Source: JBBRGG01 sp038240875 (lineage in GTDB: Bacteria; Planctomycetota; Phycisphaerae; Phycisphaerales; UBA1924). Taken from it: a stretch of DNA of 40,699 nt. Within the stretch, counting starts at the first letter, position 1. The number at the start of each line of letters is the position of its first letter. The stretch covers positions 1-40,699 of the forward strand of contig JBBRGG010000003.1 in assembly GCA_038240875.1 (NCBI GenBank), given 5' to 3'. Position numbers and translations under genes: made by a program. Of the stretch, positions 1-7,484 are shown piece by piece. The notes under the pieces were generated by a model. It was not told where the DNA came from. It was given only the letters and a program-made list of their open reading frames with translations, and searched no databases.

Positions 1-482
1 ATTTGCGGTTTGCCTTCGGCGTCGACGCCGCGGGGGAACTCGATGATGAGGCCGAGGGTGCCTGCGGGTCGTTGTGGGCGGTGGGGGACAAAGCGAGGGA
101 GGAGGAAGAGGTCGCCTTCTTTGATGACGACGTCGCGCGGGGGCGTGCCATCGAGTGGGCGGACGCGGACGGCGATATCGCCTTTGAGTTGATAGAAGAT
201 TTCTTCGGTGGGGTTGACGTGGAAATCGTTGCGGGTGTTTGGGCCGCCGGAGACAAAGACGATGGCGTCTTTGCTGTCGGAGAGAAGTTGCTTATTGCTG
301 ACGGGTGGTTTTAAGAGGCGCTGGTTGTCACGGATCCAAGCGTTGAGATCGAGGGTTGGCATCGGGTCGATGTAGGTTGATTTGCGCGAGCGAGCGGCGG
401 GTTTAGGCGCGGGGGCGGGGTCCTTGCCGATGGGCTCGTTGGAAATTGAGGTTTGGATGCCGGTGGGGGCTGATTTGGACAT
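1..482 (-). CDS. nbaC: 3-hydroxyanthranilate 3,4-dioxygenase, partial (3' end outside window)
   Basis: This cupin-fold, non-heme iron enzyme opens the ring of 3-hydroxyanthranilate in the kynurenine route of tryptophan breakdown or quinolinate/NAD synthesis. The visible 160 residues contain the family signature: a WIRDNQRLLKPPV block near residue 49, then NDFHVNPTEEIFYQLKGD with probable iron ligands His88 and Glu94, and VPHRPQRPAGTLGL with the third ligand His134. The reading frame runs off the left edge, so the C-terminus is missing. The ATG at 482 gives about 40 extra Pro/Ala/Ser-rich residues compared with the usual family start. An internal ATG at 362 (MPTLDLNAWI) matches the usual family N-terminus better, and neither start has a clear Shine-Dalgarno. 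The downstream cytochrome c gene lies on the same strand but 123 bp upstream of this start. Family assignment is firm; the start is uncertain. Confidence 0.85.
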   Translation of the reverse strand, partial: MSKSAPTGIQTSISNEPIGKDPAPAPKPAARSRKSTYIDPMPTLDLNAWIRDNQRLLKPPVSNKQLLSDSKDAIVFVSGGPNTRNDFHVNPTEEIFYQLKGDIAVRVRPLDGTPPRDVVIKEGDLFLLPRFVPHRPQRPAGTLGLIIEFPRGVDAEGKPQ

Positions 483-605
483 GACGCCAGCATATCGCGT
501 TCGCAGGCAAAGGCGAGCGAGGGAGGGCAATGTAGTGTGTGGATAATGATAGCCGTTGTGGGGGATTGGCGGGTAGTGAATGAGTTGGGATGGCGCGGGA
601 TTGGG

Positions 606-1478
606 TTACGGCGCGGGGGTAGGAGCTGGAATGGCGAAGGGCTCGTCGCCGAGGGTGAAGGTGGCGGATTTGCCTAGAAGTTGTGCGGTGATAGTGATGG
701 GTGAAGTTGAAGTGTTGGTTTGCAGGAGGAGTTCGGGGGTGATTTGAGCAGCCCAGAAATGGCCTTGGACGCTGGCTTGGATGCGACTTGGGCCGATCTG
801 GACGACGACAGTTGAGCCGGGAGTGACTTCGCCACTAAGGAAGTTGGAAGTGGGAGTGGCGGTGGAGGAGATATTAATTGGGGTGACGTGGTCGGGGTGT
901 TTGTCAGAATCGGACCAGCCGACCCACGCGATGAATGGGCCGCCGGAGGGGGCAGGATCGGCGTAGATCCCTGGGATTGTGGCGCAGAAGGCGGTCAGAG
1001 CGCGCATTTCGCGTTCGGGGAGTTCAACTTTGGCGATGCCTTCGACCATGGCGACGACCTGGTCGTGAAGCTCGAGCGCGCTGAGGGAGATGACTTCTTC
1101 TTCAAGGTATTTGCTGCCGTAGGAGCCGTGGCAGTTGGCGCATTTGGAGTTGAAAAAGGAGAGGGGGCCGTCGCCTGGGTTTCGGAAGGCGAGTGGCGTG
1201 ATGCGTGGTTCATCAGGTAGTGAATTTGAAGAAGTTTGTAGAGGGTTTTCGGCGGATGGAGGCGAGTCCTCGGCGGTTTGGACGAAGGCTCTGGTGGGGG
1301 ATGATTGATGTGCGGATTGGGGGTGCCGTGAGGTGTACGACACAAAGACGGCAAGCATTATCGCGAGTGCGATGAGGACGATTGCAGCGATGCGTGCCGA
1401 GGCACGTCGTGAGGGATGTGTGCAGGGGGGCGTGCAGGGAAAGCGGGAAGTGCACGAAGCGTTACGATGAGTACTCAC
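606..1478 (-). CDS. membrane-anchored c-type cytochrome domain protein
   Basis: This is a 290-residue protein starting with GTG. Residues about 30-48 form one hydrophobic segment (an uncleaved anchor or signal), followed by a Pro/Ser-rich linker. A single heme-binding CANCH sits at residues 113-117. A downstream MVEGIAKVELPEREMRALTAF block looks like the second half of a small cytochrome c domain, with Met residues available as the distal ligand. The last ~120 residues contain a beta-rich region with no family I recognise. The likely role is extracytoplasmic electron transfer, partner unknown. It is divergent from mutS with a short spacer (1479-1566). The heme motif and anchor are seen directly; the function beyond that is inference. 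Confidence 0.75.
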   Translation of the reverse strand: MSTHRNASCTSRFPCTPPCTHPSRRASARIAAIVLIALAIMLAVFVSYTSRHPQSAHQSSPTRAFVQTAEDSPPSAENPLQTSSNSLPDEPRITPLAFRNPGDGPLSFFNSKCANCHGSYGSKYLEEEVISLSALELHDQVVAMVEGIAKVELPEREMRALTAFCATIPGIYADPAPSGGPFIAWVGWSDSDKHPDHVTPINISSTATPTSNFLSGEVTPGSTVVVQIGPSRIQASVQGHFWAAQITPELLLQTNTSTSPITITAQLLGKSATFTLGDEPFAIPAPTPAP

Positions 1479-1566
1479 TGGTCATTCTAGGGATTGGGTT
1501 CTTTCAACTGACGCAAATCCACGGCGGATGCGACTGCAATCCAGTGCGTTGCGTATCCTGCCCGCT

Positions 1567-4554
1567 ATGGCCGACCCTCGCGCCACCCCTGCGATGCAGC
1601 AGTACTTCCGATTCAAGCAGAAGCACCCGGATTGTGTGCTGCTCTTTCGCATTGGCGATTTTTATGAGATGTTTGATCAGGACGCGGTGACTGTCAGCCG
1701 TGCGATTGGTTTGACATTGACGCAGAGAACGCAGGGTTTGCCGATGTGTGGCGTGCCTTATCACCAGCTTGATGTGTATTTGCGAAAGCTGGTTGCGGCG
1801 GGGTTTCGAGTCGCCGTGTGCGAGCAATTGATTGACGCGGACAAGGCCAAGGGGCTGGTGCCTCGCGCGGTGACGCGGGTAATTACGCCTGGGACGTTGG
1901 TGGATGAGCCGCTGCTGGAAGCGGACTTTGCGGGGACGCTTGCGGCGATCGCGTTTACGGGTTCAGGAGACGATTCGTCGGCGTCTGTCGCGATCATCGA
2001 TGTATCGACAGGCGGGTTTATTTTGTGTGACGCGACAGCGGCGAGCGTGCGTGATGAGCTTGCGCGTCGGGCGGTACGTGAGGTGTTGTACTGCGACACG
2101 GCTGCGGGAGCTGCGCCGCCACGGGTGCAGCAAATTGTTTCGGCGCTGGGGATATCTTCGACACCTAGGCCGCCTTGGCAATTTGGAATGTATGAAGCGC
2201 TCGAATCGTTGCGGGAGCACTTTGGCGTGCGAACGTTGGCGGGGTTTGGCATTCGCGATGACGATCCTGCGGTTGTGCCTGCGGGCGTGATCTTGCGGTA
2301 CCTCAAAGAAACCCAGACAATAGATGAGAAGGAGATCGCGCGAGCGCCGGGCGTGAAGCTGGCGCGCGCGAGCTTGGCGCATTTGTCGCCGCCCAAGCGT
2401 GAGGATTCTTCGTCGTACTGCGTGGTTGATGCAGTGAGCTTGCGCGCGCTGGAGATCGAGCGGACGATGCGGGCAACGGGCGTGGCGGGCGGTGGTGGTG
2501 GTGGGGGGGGGGGGAGTGGAGGGAGTGGTGGAATTGGTGGGTTTTCTGGAGGCGATCGGTCGCTAGTTGGGTTGTTCACCGGGGCGGCGGGGCTAAGCAA
2601 AGCAGTGACGCGGACAGCGATGGGCGCGCGATTGTTGCGTGAGTGGTTGTGTCGGCCCTTGCGAGATGCGTCAGCGATTCTGGCGCGGCAGCGGATCGTG
2701 GGTTTATTTAAAGATGAGCGGACGCTCGCCGAGCGCGTGGGTGAAGTGTTGGCGCAGGTGCAGGATGTGCCTCGGATTGCGGGGCGTTTAGGGTTGGCGC
2801 GGGCCACGCCGAGGGATTTGGTGGCGTTGGCGAAGGCGGTTGTGCTGGCGGCACAGATCGCCGAGCGAAGCGATTCGTGTGAGGCGCTCGAAGGGTTGCG
2901 GGCGCGGTTGTTGGTGTCGTTGGCGCGAACGCGCGCGGCTGCGGACACGATCCTCGCAGCGTGCGTCGAAGCTCCGCCCAATCACTTGCGCGATGGCGGG
3001 TTGGTGCGCGATGGGTATGACGCGGAATTAGATGAAGCCAGGCATTTACAGAAAGACGCGGGCGCGTGGCTCAGCGCATATCAGGCGGAACTCACAACCA
3101 AGTATAGTTTGTCGAGCTTGAAAGTAGGGTACAATCGCGTCTTTGGATATTATATTGAGTTACCCGCGGCACAGGCAAAGTCGGCGCCCGCGCAGCTTAT
3201 TCGTAAGCAGACGCTGCGCGGAGCAGAGCGGTATACGACGCCGGAGCTGCGCGAGTTTGAGGGCAAGGTCTTGACGGCGGAAAGCCGTGCGCTAGAGCGT
3301 GAGCGGACGATCTTTGCCGAGTTGTGCACGCTGGCGGGGGCGGAAGTGCCGGCGTTTGCGGAGATCGGAATCACGCTCGCGGAATATGACGCGCTGCTTG
3401 GAATGGGCGATAAGGCGTTTTCCCGCGGGTGGGTGTGCCCCGAAATCGTTGACGCGCCGGTGCTTCGTTTGCATGGCGCGAGGCACCCAGTGCTTGATGA
3501 GGTTTTGCAAACACAGTTTGTTCCTAATGATGTTGAACTGGGGAGCGAGCAAACCAGCGCGGGGAGCGCCGGGGCGCGGCTCGCGATGATTACCGGCCCC
3601 AATATGGCGGGCAAGAGTACGTATATTCGTACTGCCGCGTTGCTCACGTTGCTTGCGCACGCGGGAAGTTTTGTACCCGCAGATCGGGCGACGGTTGGGT
3701 TGACGGACAGAATCTTTACGCGAATCGGAGCGGATGATGCGCTGCATTCGGGGCAATCGACGTTCATGGTCGAGATGATCGAGACGGCGAACATATTACA
3801 TCACGCAACGGCGCGCTCGCTGGTAGTTCTTGATGAGATCGGCAGGGGCACGAGCACGCTCGATGGGCTTTCGTTGGCGTGGGCAATTGCGGAACATCTT
3901 GCTGGCGATGTCCGAACGAGCGAAGAAGAGTCGGCGGTGGTGTCTACGGGGCCACGAACGTTGTTTGCGACGCATTATCACGAGTTGACAGATCTGGAAG
4001 ATCGGCTACCGGGACGGTGCAAGAACTTGCATGTGATTGTGCGAGAGTGGCCGCCTGGTGATCCAAACGCGCAGATTGTCTTTCTGCATCGGATCGAGCC
4101 GGGGCGTACGGATCAGTCGTATGGCGTGCATGTGGCGCGGTTGGCGGGGCTGCCTCAGAGCGTGATTACGCGAGCACGCGAGGTGTTGGGCTCGCTCGCG
4201 GTGCACCATCATGTTGATGCGGGTGGAATAGAGGGGTCGGCGAGTGGTGTTGTTAGCGAAGCTGCGATGGAAGCCAGTGGTGGCAAGCTACGCCGAGCTT
4301 CGGTGGGTTTGGATGCAGGGGCGATACCGGCGGCGAAGCCGAGCGCGAGGAATACGGCACGACGTGGCGGGAAAAGTGGGCGAGACGAAGGAGCACAGGA
4401 AGGGGCACAGTTGGGTTTGTTTACCGAGTTTGTGTCACACCCAGCGGTTGATTCGCTACGAGAAATGAGGCTGGATCATATGACGCCGATCCAAGCCTTT
4501 GACGCGCTGCGGAAGTTACGGGAGTTGGTTGATGGGGTGAGTGGCGGGAGTTAG
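1567..4554 (+). CDS. mutS: DNA mismatch repair protein MutS
   Basis: MutS recognises mismatches and small loops and recruits MutL. From the ATG at 1567 the protein has 995 residues, long for the family (about 850-870). The N-terminal mismatch-binding motif GDFYEMF (Phe32, Glu34) marks it as MutS1. The Walker A GPNMAGKST is at about 677-685 and Walker B VVLDEIGRGTSTLDG at about 753-767. The extra length comes from two places. A poly-Gly/Ser stretch at about 308-335 is encoded partly by twelve consecutive G. A long C-terminal linker of about 80 residues precedes the final LGLFTEF...LRKLREL segment. An upstream in-frame ATG at 1528 would add 13 residues that do not resemble MutS. No Shine-Dalgarno is evident. 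The frame is intact as given. Confidence 0.95.
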   Translation: MADPRATPAMQQYFRFKQKHPDCVLLFRIGDFYEMFDQDAVTVSRAIGLTLTQRTQGLPMCGVPYHQLDVYLRKLVAAGFRVAVCEQLIDADKAKGLVPRAVTRVITPGTLVDEPLLEADFAGTLAAIAFTGSGDDSSASVAIIDVSTGGFILCDATAASVRDELARRAVREVLYCDTAAGAAPPRVQQIVSALGISSTPRPPWQFGMYEALESLREHFGVRTLAGFGIRDDDPAVVPAGVILRYLKETQTIDEKEIARAPGVKLARASLAHLSPPKREDSSSYCVVDAVSLRALEIERTMRATGVAGGGGGGGGGSGGSGGIGGFSGGDRSLVGLFTGAAGLSKAVTRTAMGARLLREWLCRPLRDASAILARQRIVGLFKDERTLAERVGEVLAQVQDVPRIAGRLGLARATPRDLVALAKAVVLAAQIAERSDSCEALEGLRARLLVSLARTRAAADTILAACVEAPPNHLRDGGLVRDGYDAELDEARHLQKDAGAWLSAYQAELTTKYSLSSLKVGYNRVFGYYIELPAAQAKSAPAQLIRKQTLRGAERYTTPELREFEGKVLTAESRALERERTIFAELCTLAGAEVPAFAEIGITLAEYDALLGMGDKAFSRGWVCPEIVDAPVLRLHGARHPVLDEVLQTQFVPNDVELGSEQTSAGSAGARLAMITGPNMAGKSTYIRTAALLTLLAHAGSFVPADRATVGLTDRIFTRIGADDALHSGQSTFMVEMIETANILHHATARSLVVLDEIGRGTSTLDGLSLAWAIAEHLAGDVRTSEEESAVVSTGPRTLFATHYHELTDLEDRLPGRCKNLHVIVREWPPGDPNAQIVFLHRIEPGRTDQSYGVHVARLAGLPQSVITRAREVLGSLAVHHHVDAGGIEGSASGVVSEAAMEASGGKLRRASVGLDAGAIPAAKPSARNTARRGGKSGRDEGAQEGAQLGLFTEFVSHPAVDSLREMRLDHMTPIQAFDALRKLRELVDGVSGGS
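2491..2514 (+). repeat. GGT repeats running into a G12 homopolymer inside mutS
   Basis: Four GGT codons (2491-2502) run directly into twelve consecutive G residues (2503-2514), inside the mutS frame where they encode poly-glycine. Runs of this length are prone to polymerase slippage. Any change that is not a multiple of three would truncate MutS before its ATPase domain. Confidence 0.9.
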
Positions 4555-4560
4555 TAAAGT

Positions 4561-4625
4561 GGCCCGAAGTGCGGGCTAAATAAACTGATCGAGCGGTCTG
4601 ATAGTGCGTTTCATTGTGACCGCTC
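4561..4625. terminator. two hairpins between convergent mutS and zinc-ribbon gene
   Basis: GCCCG (4562-4566) pairs with CGGGC (4572-4576) around a 5-nt loop, just after the mutS stop and followed by an AT-rich stretch. A second perfect 8-bp inverted repeat, GAGCGGTC (4591-4598) with GACCGCTC (4618-4625), spans the stop codon of the minus-strand gene. Neither has a long T run, so they are candidate terminators or mRNA 3'-end structures only. Confidence 0.4.
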
Positions 4626-5909
4626 TATCTTCAGTAAGTTGAGGGTTTGGCACGCGGCGCAGGTAATTTGATGATCATTGCTCGGCTGAGGTTGGTCTTG
4701 TGGAACTAGACCCGTATACGGGCCAACGTGCGCGAGCAGGTCGAGTGGTGCCATGCAGAGTCGGCAGAGCGCGACGCTCGGAGCGGGGTTTTCAGAATCG
4801 CACTCGGGGCACGTGACGTTGCCGAGTGCATTGGCTTCCAGCCCTTCGAGCGAGTAGCCACAGAGGGCGCACGGCGCGTCAAATATTGCAGCATTCGAGC
4901 CATTTTGGAGTGGTTGCTTCCAATGGCTTTCGCAGCGTGTGCAGCGGACCACGCCTTGCTTTGGTTCGTTCCATTTGCCAGAGTGGGCTAAGTTTGCGTC
5001 GCAGCATGGGCATCGCCCGTGGCGGATCCAATTGCGAATGAGCCGGTCTTTGAGTCGAGGAACTGCGACTATAAAGATGAAGAATGCAGCCACGTGTCCT
5101 GAAAATAATATAGGAAACATTAGAACTAAACGAAATGAAGAAAGTGGTCTATAAAGCGTGAATAGAAAGAAAATGATTGGTGTTATTAGAAATAACCCGA
5201 TCACGAGCGCGAAGTAATATCGTATCTTTCTAAGTTTTACTTTACCGATTTGCCGCGCCAGTGCACGAGCGTTCAGGCCGCGTGAGCTTGCTGCTTCTTT
5301 TTCGGTCAAGCCTGCGAACCCGGCGGCAAGGATCGTGTGCCGACGCGATGCGTCACGAGCATACAAGGAGATGAGCCAGGACGTGCGCTTTCGGCGGACG
5401 CCAGCGGCGGGCGAAGTGTCGATATGCAAACGGCTCGCGCGCCATGCGTGGTTGCAGTGGTTGCAGTGAGCCATGGGTTCGCGTGATGCGGCGTGATTGT
5501 CGGGTAGTACATCGAATTCAAGCTGACGACCGCACTTGCCACAGAGCCCGGCACCGACCATCGTGTTGATCGCTTCTGGGGCAAGGCCACGGATCATGTG
5601 ATACGCGATCATGAAGATATGCAATGACAGTCCGACAGCGATCACGAATGGAAGTCCGAACGAATTGCGATATGAGGCGAACACGAATGCAAGCAACCCG
5701 ATTGCAATGAAAGAAACGGGCAACATAAGGCGTTTATCGTTGCTGGTCCAGAGCTTCGTTGCAAAATGGGCACGTGCAATCGCCGCAAGCTCGGCGTCGT
5801 TGTATGAATCTGCGTTAAATTTGGGCCACTGTGCGTGCTTCCACTGAAAGATTTGCTTGCCTATATCGTCACGAGCACACCCCACGCACTCCTCCTTTGG
5901 CTCGATCAT
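4611..5909 (-). CDS. four-TM membrane protein with an array of zinc ribbons
   Basis: I do not recognise the family. The 432-residue protein has four hydrophobic segments (about 61-80, 85-106, 231-252 and 260-283) and nine CxxC pairs. The pairs are: Cys8/11 alone; Cys123/126 with Cys149/152; Cys300/303 with Cys323/326; Cys347/350 with Cys367/370; Cys382/385 with a pair near 418. This gives about four full zinc ribbons and one half site, in two blocks around the two TM pairs. Motifs such as CALCGYSLEGL...CPECDSE are typical of planctomycete membrane zinc-ribbon proteins. It is preceded 45 bp upstream by a broken small membrane ORF on the same strand and is convergent with mutS. Substrate or partner is unknown. 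Confidence 0.75.
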   Translation of the reverse strand: MIEPKEECVGCARDDIGKQIFQWKHAQWPKFNADSYNDAELAAIARAHFATKLWTSNDKRLMLPVSFIAIGLLAFVFASYRNSFGLPFVIAVGLSLHIFMIAYHMIRGLAPEAINTMVGAGLCGKCGRQLEFDVLPDNHAASREPMAHCNHCNHAWRASRLHIDTSPAAGVRRKRTSWLISLYARDASRRHTILAAGFAGLTEKEAASSRGLNARALARQIGKVKLRKIRYYFALVIGLFLITPIIFFLFTLYRPLSSFRLVLMFPILFSGHVAAFFIFIVAVPRLKDRLIRNWIRHGRCPCCDANLAHSGKWNEPKQGVVRCTRCESHWKQPLQNGSNAAIFDAPCALCGYSLEGLEANALGNVTCPECDSENPAPSVALCRLCMAPLDLLAHVGPYTGLVPQDQPQPSNDHQITCAACQTLNLLKIERSQ

Positions 5910-5954
5910 TGTCGAGCGTGCGGGATGGTACGTACAAACGAATACGGGTATCCA

Positions 5955-6179
5955 TTATTCATTGCGGCATAGGAACCACGCGCCGCCATTGCACGCGGCG
6001 GTCAGGCTCCATAGCGGGAGCATTGACGTGGTGACCACGGGCAGCCCGCAGAGGACGATGCCGCCAAAGAGGCTGAATAGCTTTTGTTGTTTCTTGCCTT
6101 ATATAAAGAGGCCAGTCCCGAAGGTTCCGTTAAAGAAACCCGAGAGGGTCGTCCCCATGTCCATATTTATTTGATCCAT
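5955..6179 (-). pseudogene. small membrane ORF interrupted by in-frame TAA
   Basis: From the ATG at 6179, preceded by GGAG with a 7-nt spacer, the frame codes 26 residues (MDQINMDMGTTLSGFFNGTF...) and then meets TAA at 6099-6101. The same frame continues without another stop for 47 codons to TAA at 5955. It codes a hydrophobic stretch (LFSLFGGIVLCGLPVVTT) that looks like a membrane segment. I read this as a small membrane protein gene broken by a nonsense mutation. A real 26-residue peptide or readthrough cannot be excluded. It sits just upstream of the zinc-ribbon membrane gene, possibly in one transcript. Confidence 0.4.
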
Positions 6180-6315
6180 GCTATAGCTCCGCACGCAGCA
6201 TCGGCGATTGGTTGGCGGCGACGCGCATGGACGGCTGGATCGTGTGAATCAAACGAATCTGGACTCGCATGAGCATAATGGCTGGCACGCTCAGCAAGCT
6301 AGCCGATCGCGGCGT

Positions 6316-6351
6316 AGCGAATAACCAATGCTTGCTGACTGAGCATTCGCT
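6316..6351. repeat. interrupted inverted repeat downstream of phhA
   Basis: On the plus strand AGCGAA (6316-6321) and, after a short interruption, AATGCT are complementary to AGCATTCGCT (6342-6351). This makes a bulged hairpin of about 12 bp shortly after the phhA stop codon. It has no T run, so it may be an mRNA 3'-end structure or weak terminator. The rest of 6180-6372 shows no gene. Confidence 0.35.
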
Positions 6352-6372
6352 CGGCACCAGGTTCGCACAATC

Positions 6373-7347
6373 CTATAAATGCGTCGAAGCTTGTTGCAAG
6401 CCAGCCTCGCCGAGTACTTTTTCGGCGTACTCGTTCATCGCGTCGCGCAACTGCTCGAAGCTTTCGAGGACGTAATAAATCGGTTGGAAGTGATCGATCA
6501 CAAAGTCGGTGTTGCAGATGCGTTTGAGGTCGAACGCGCGATACTCGGGCACTTCGCGCGCGGTGCAGTCTGGAATACTGTTTTTGTTGCGTTCCCATTG
6601 ACCATTGAGGGAGTATTCGCTTTCGGAATGGCTGCTGACCAGGCCGCTGCCATAGATTTTGATCTGGCCATTCTCGCGGATGAGCCCGAACTCGACCGTG
6701 AACCAGAAGAGGCGACTTAATTGTTTGACGTGTAATTCATCGTCGCAGAGCATCGCGGCCTTGCCGTAGGTCTGGAGAAAATCGGCGAAGACGCGCAGCG
6801 TGTGGAGCGGCACGTGCCCAAAGACGTCGTGAAAGATGTCTGGCTCGGGTAGGTAGTCCATCACTTCGCGCGGGCGGATCAAAACAGTAGTGGGAAATTC
6901 GCGTTGTGCCAGACACGCGAAGAAGGACTTGGCGGGTAAGTATCCAGGCACGCCATAACTAGCCCATGAGCTTTGCGCACGAAGGAATTTGTTGACGCCG
7001 TCAAGGTGGGTACCTTTCTTAAGAAGGACGCCACCGGCGATGGTGATATCTTGATCCAGGACAAGATCGTCGAGCAGTGGCAAGCGATCGCGAGTCAGCC
7101 GGAGAATCTTCATACCTTCGATGAATTGGCTACTGACTTGCTCTTCCAGCTTGGTCCAGCGGCGATCAAAGAGGTCGCGCCAAACGTCGTGGTTTTCGGC
7201 GGTGTATTTGGTGTAGTTTTGGGTGACGTAGAAGAGGTCGGCGTCGATATCTTCGTGTGAAAGCAACGGAGCATTATCGGCGTGAGATTGCGCGATGCGT
7301 GCTTCTTCGCCGTCGATGATGTTGTTGTATTGGATTTTGGCAGACAT
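6373..7347 (-). CDS. phhA: phenylalanine 4-monooxygenase
   Basis: This tetrahydrobiopterin-dependent, non-heme iron hydroxylase converts phenylalanine to tyrosine. The start at 7347 is chosen because GAGGAG lies about 8 nt upstream; a longer frame to 7425 has no such site. The resulting 324 residues match the size of bacterial enzymes with a short N-terminal extension. Iron ligands are visible in DIFHDVFGHVP (His173, His178) and in FWFTVEFG (Glu219), with the 41-residue spacing of characterised bacterial enzymes. No ACT regulatory domain is present. Its product feeds the tyrosine route that ends in the homogentisate dioxygenase encoded at 14604-16055. The intermediate enzymes are not in this window. 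A pterin-recycling dehydratase, often next to phhA in proteobacteria, is also absent here. Confidence 0.93.
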   Translation of the reverse strand: MSAKIQYNNIIDGEEARIAQSHADNAPLLSHEDIDADLFYVTQNYTKYTAENHDVWRDLFDRRWTKLEEQVSSQFIEGMKILRLTRDRLPLLDDLVLDQDITIAGGVLLKKGTHLDGVNKFLRAQSSWASYGVPGYLPAKSFFACLAQREFPTTVLIRPREVMDYLPEPDIFHDVFGHVPLHTLRVFADFLQTYGKAAMLCDDELHVKQLSRLFWFTVEFGLIRENGQIKIYGSGLVSSHSESEYSLNGQWERNKNSIPDCTAREVPEYRAFDLKRICNTDFVIDHFQPIYYVLESFEQLRDAMNEYAEKVLGEAGLQQASTHL

Positions 7348-7362
7348 CGGGAAACTCCTCGC
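7345..7362 (-). promoter_or_regulatory. Shine-Dalgarno that fixes the phhA start
   Basis: Read on the minus strand, GAGGAGTTTCCCG stands directly before ATG at 7347-7345. This is one of the few strong ribosome sites in the window, and it places the start 26 codons inside the longest frame. Confidence 0.7.
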
Positions 7363-7484
7363 CTTGGTTTGCAGCATGTCGCGCTGAATTAGCAATCGAT
7401 CATCGCTCGCAATCGAAGGCGTCATCTACGCATGCTTCGCGAGAGGTCCAAACGTACATGAGCTTACAGTATATGTTACCCAAA

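Noticed and set aside
1761..2981. 406-codon minus-strand frame opposite mutS
   Set aside because: Shadow of mutS: no motifs, and its proline run is the complement of the poly-Gly tract.
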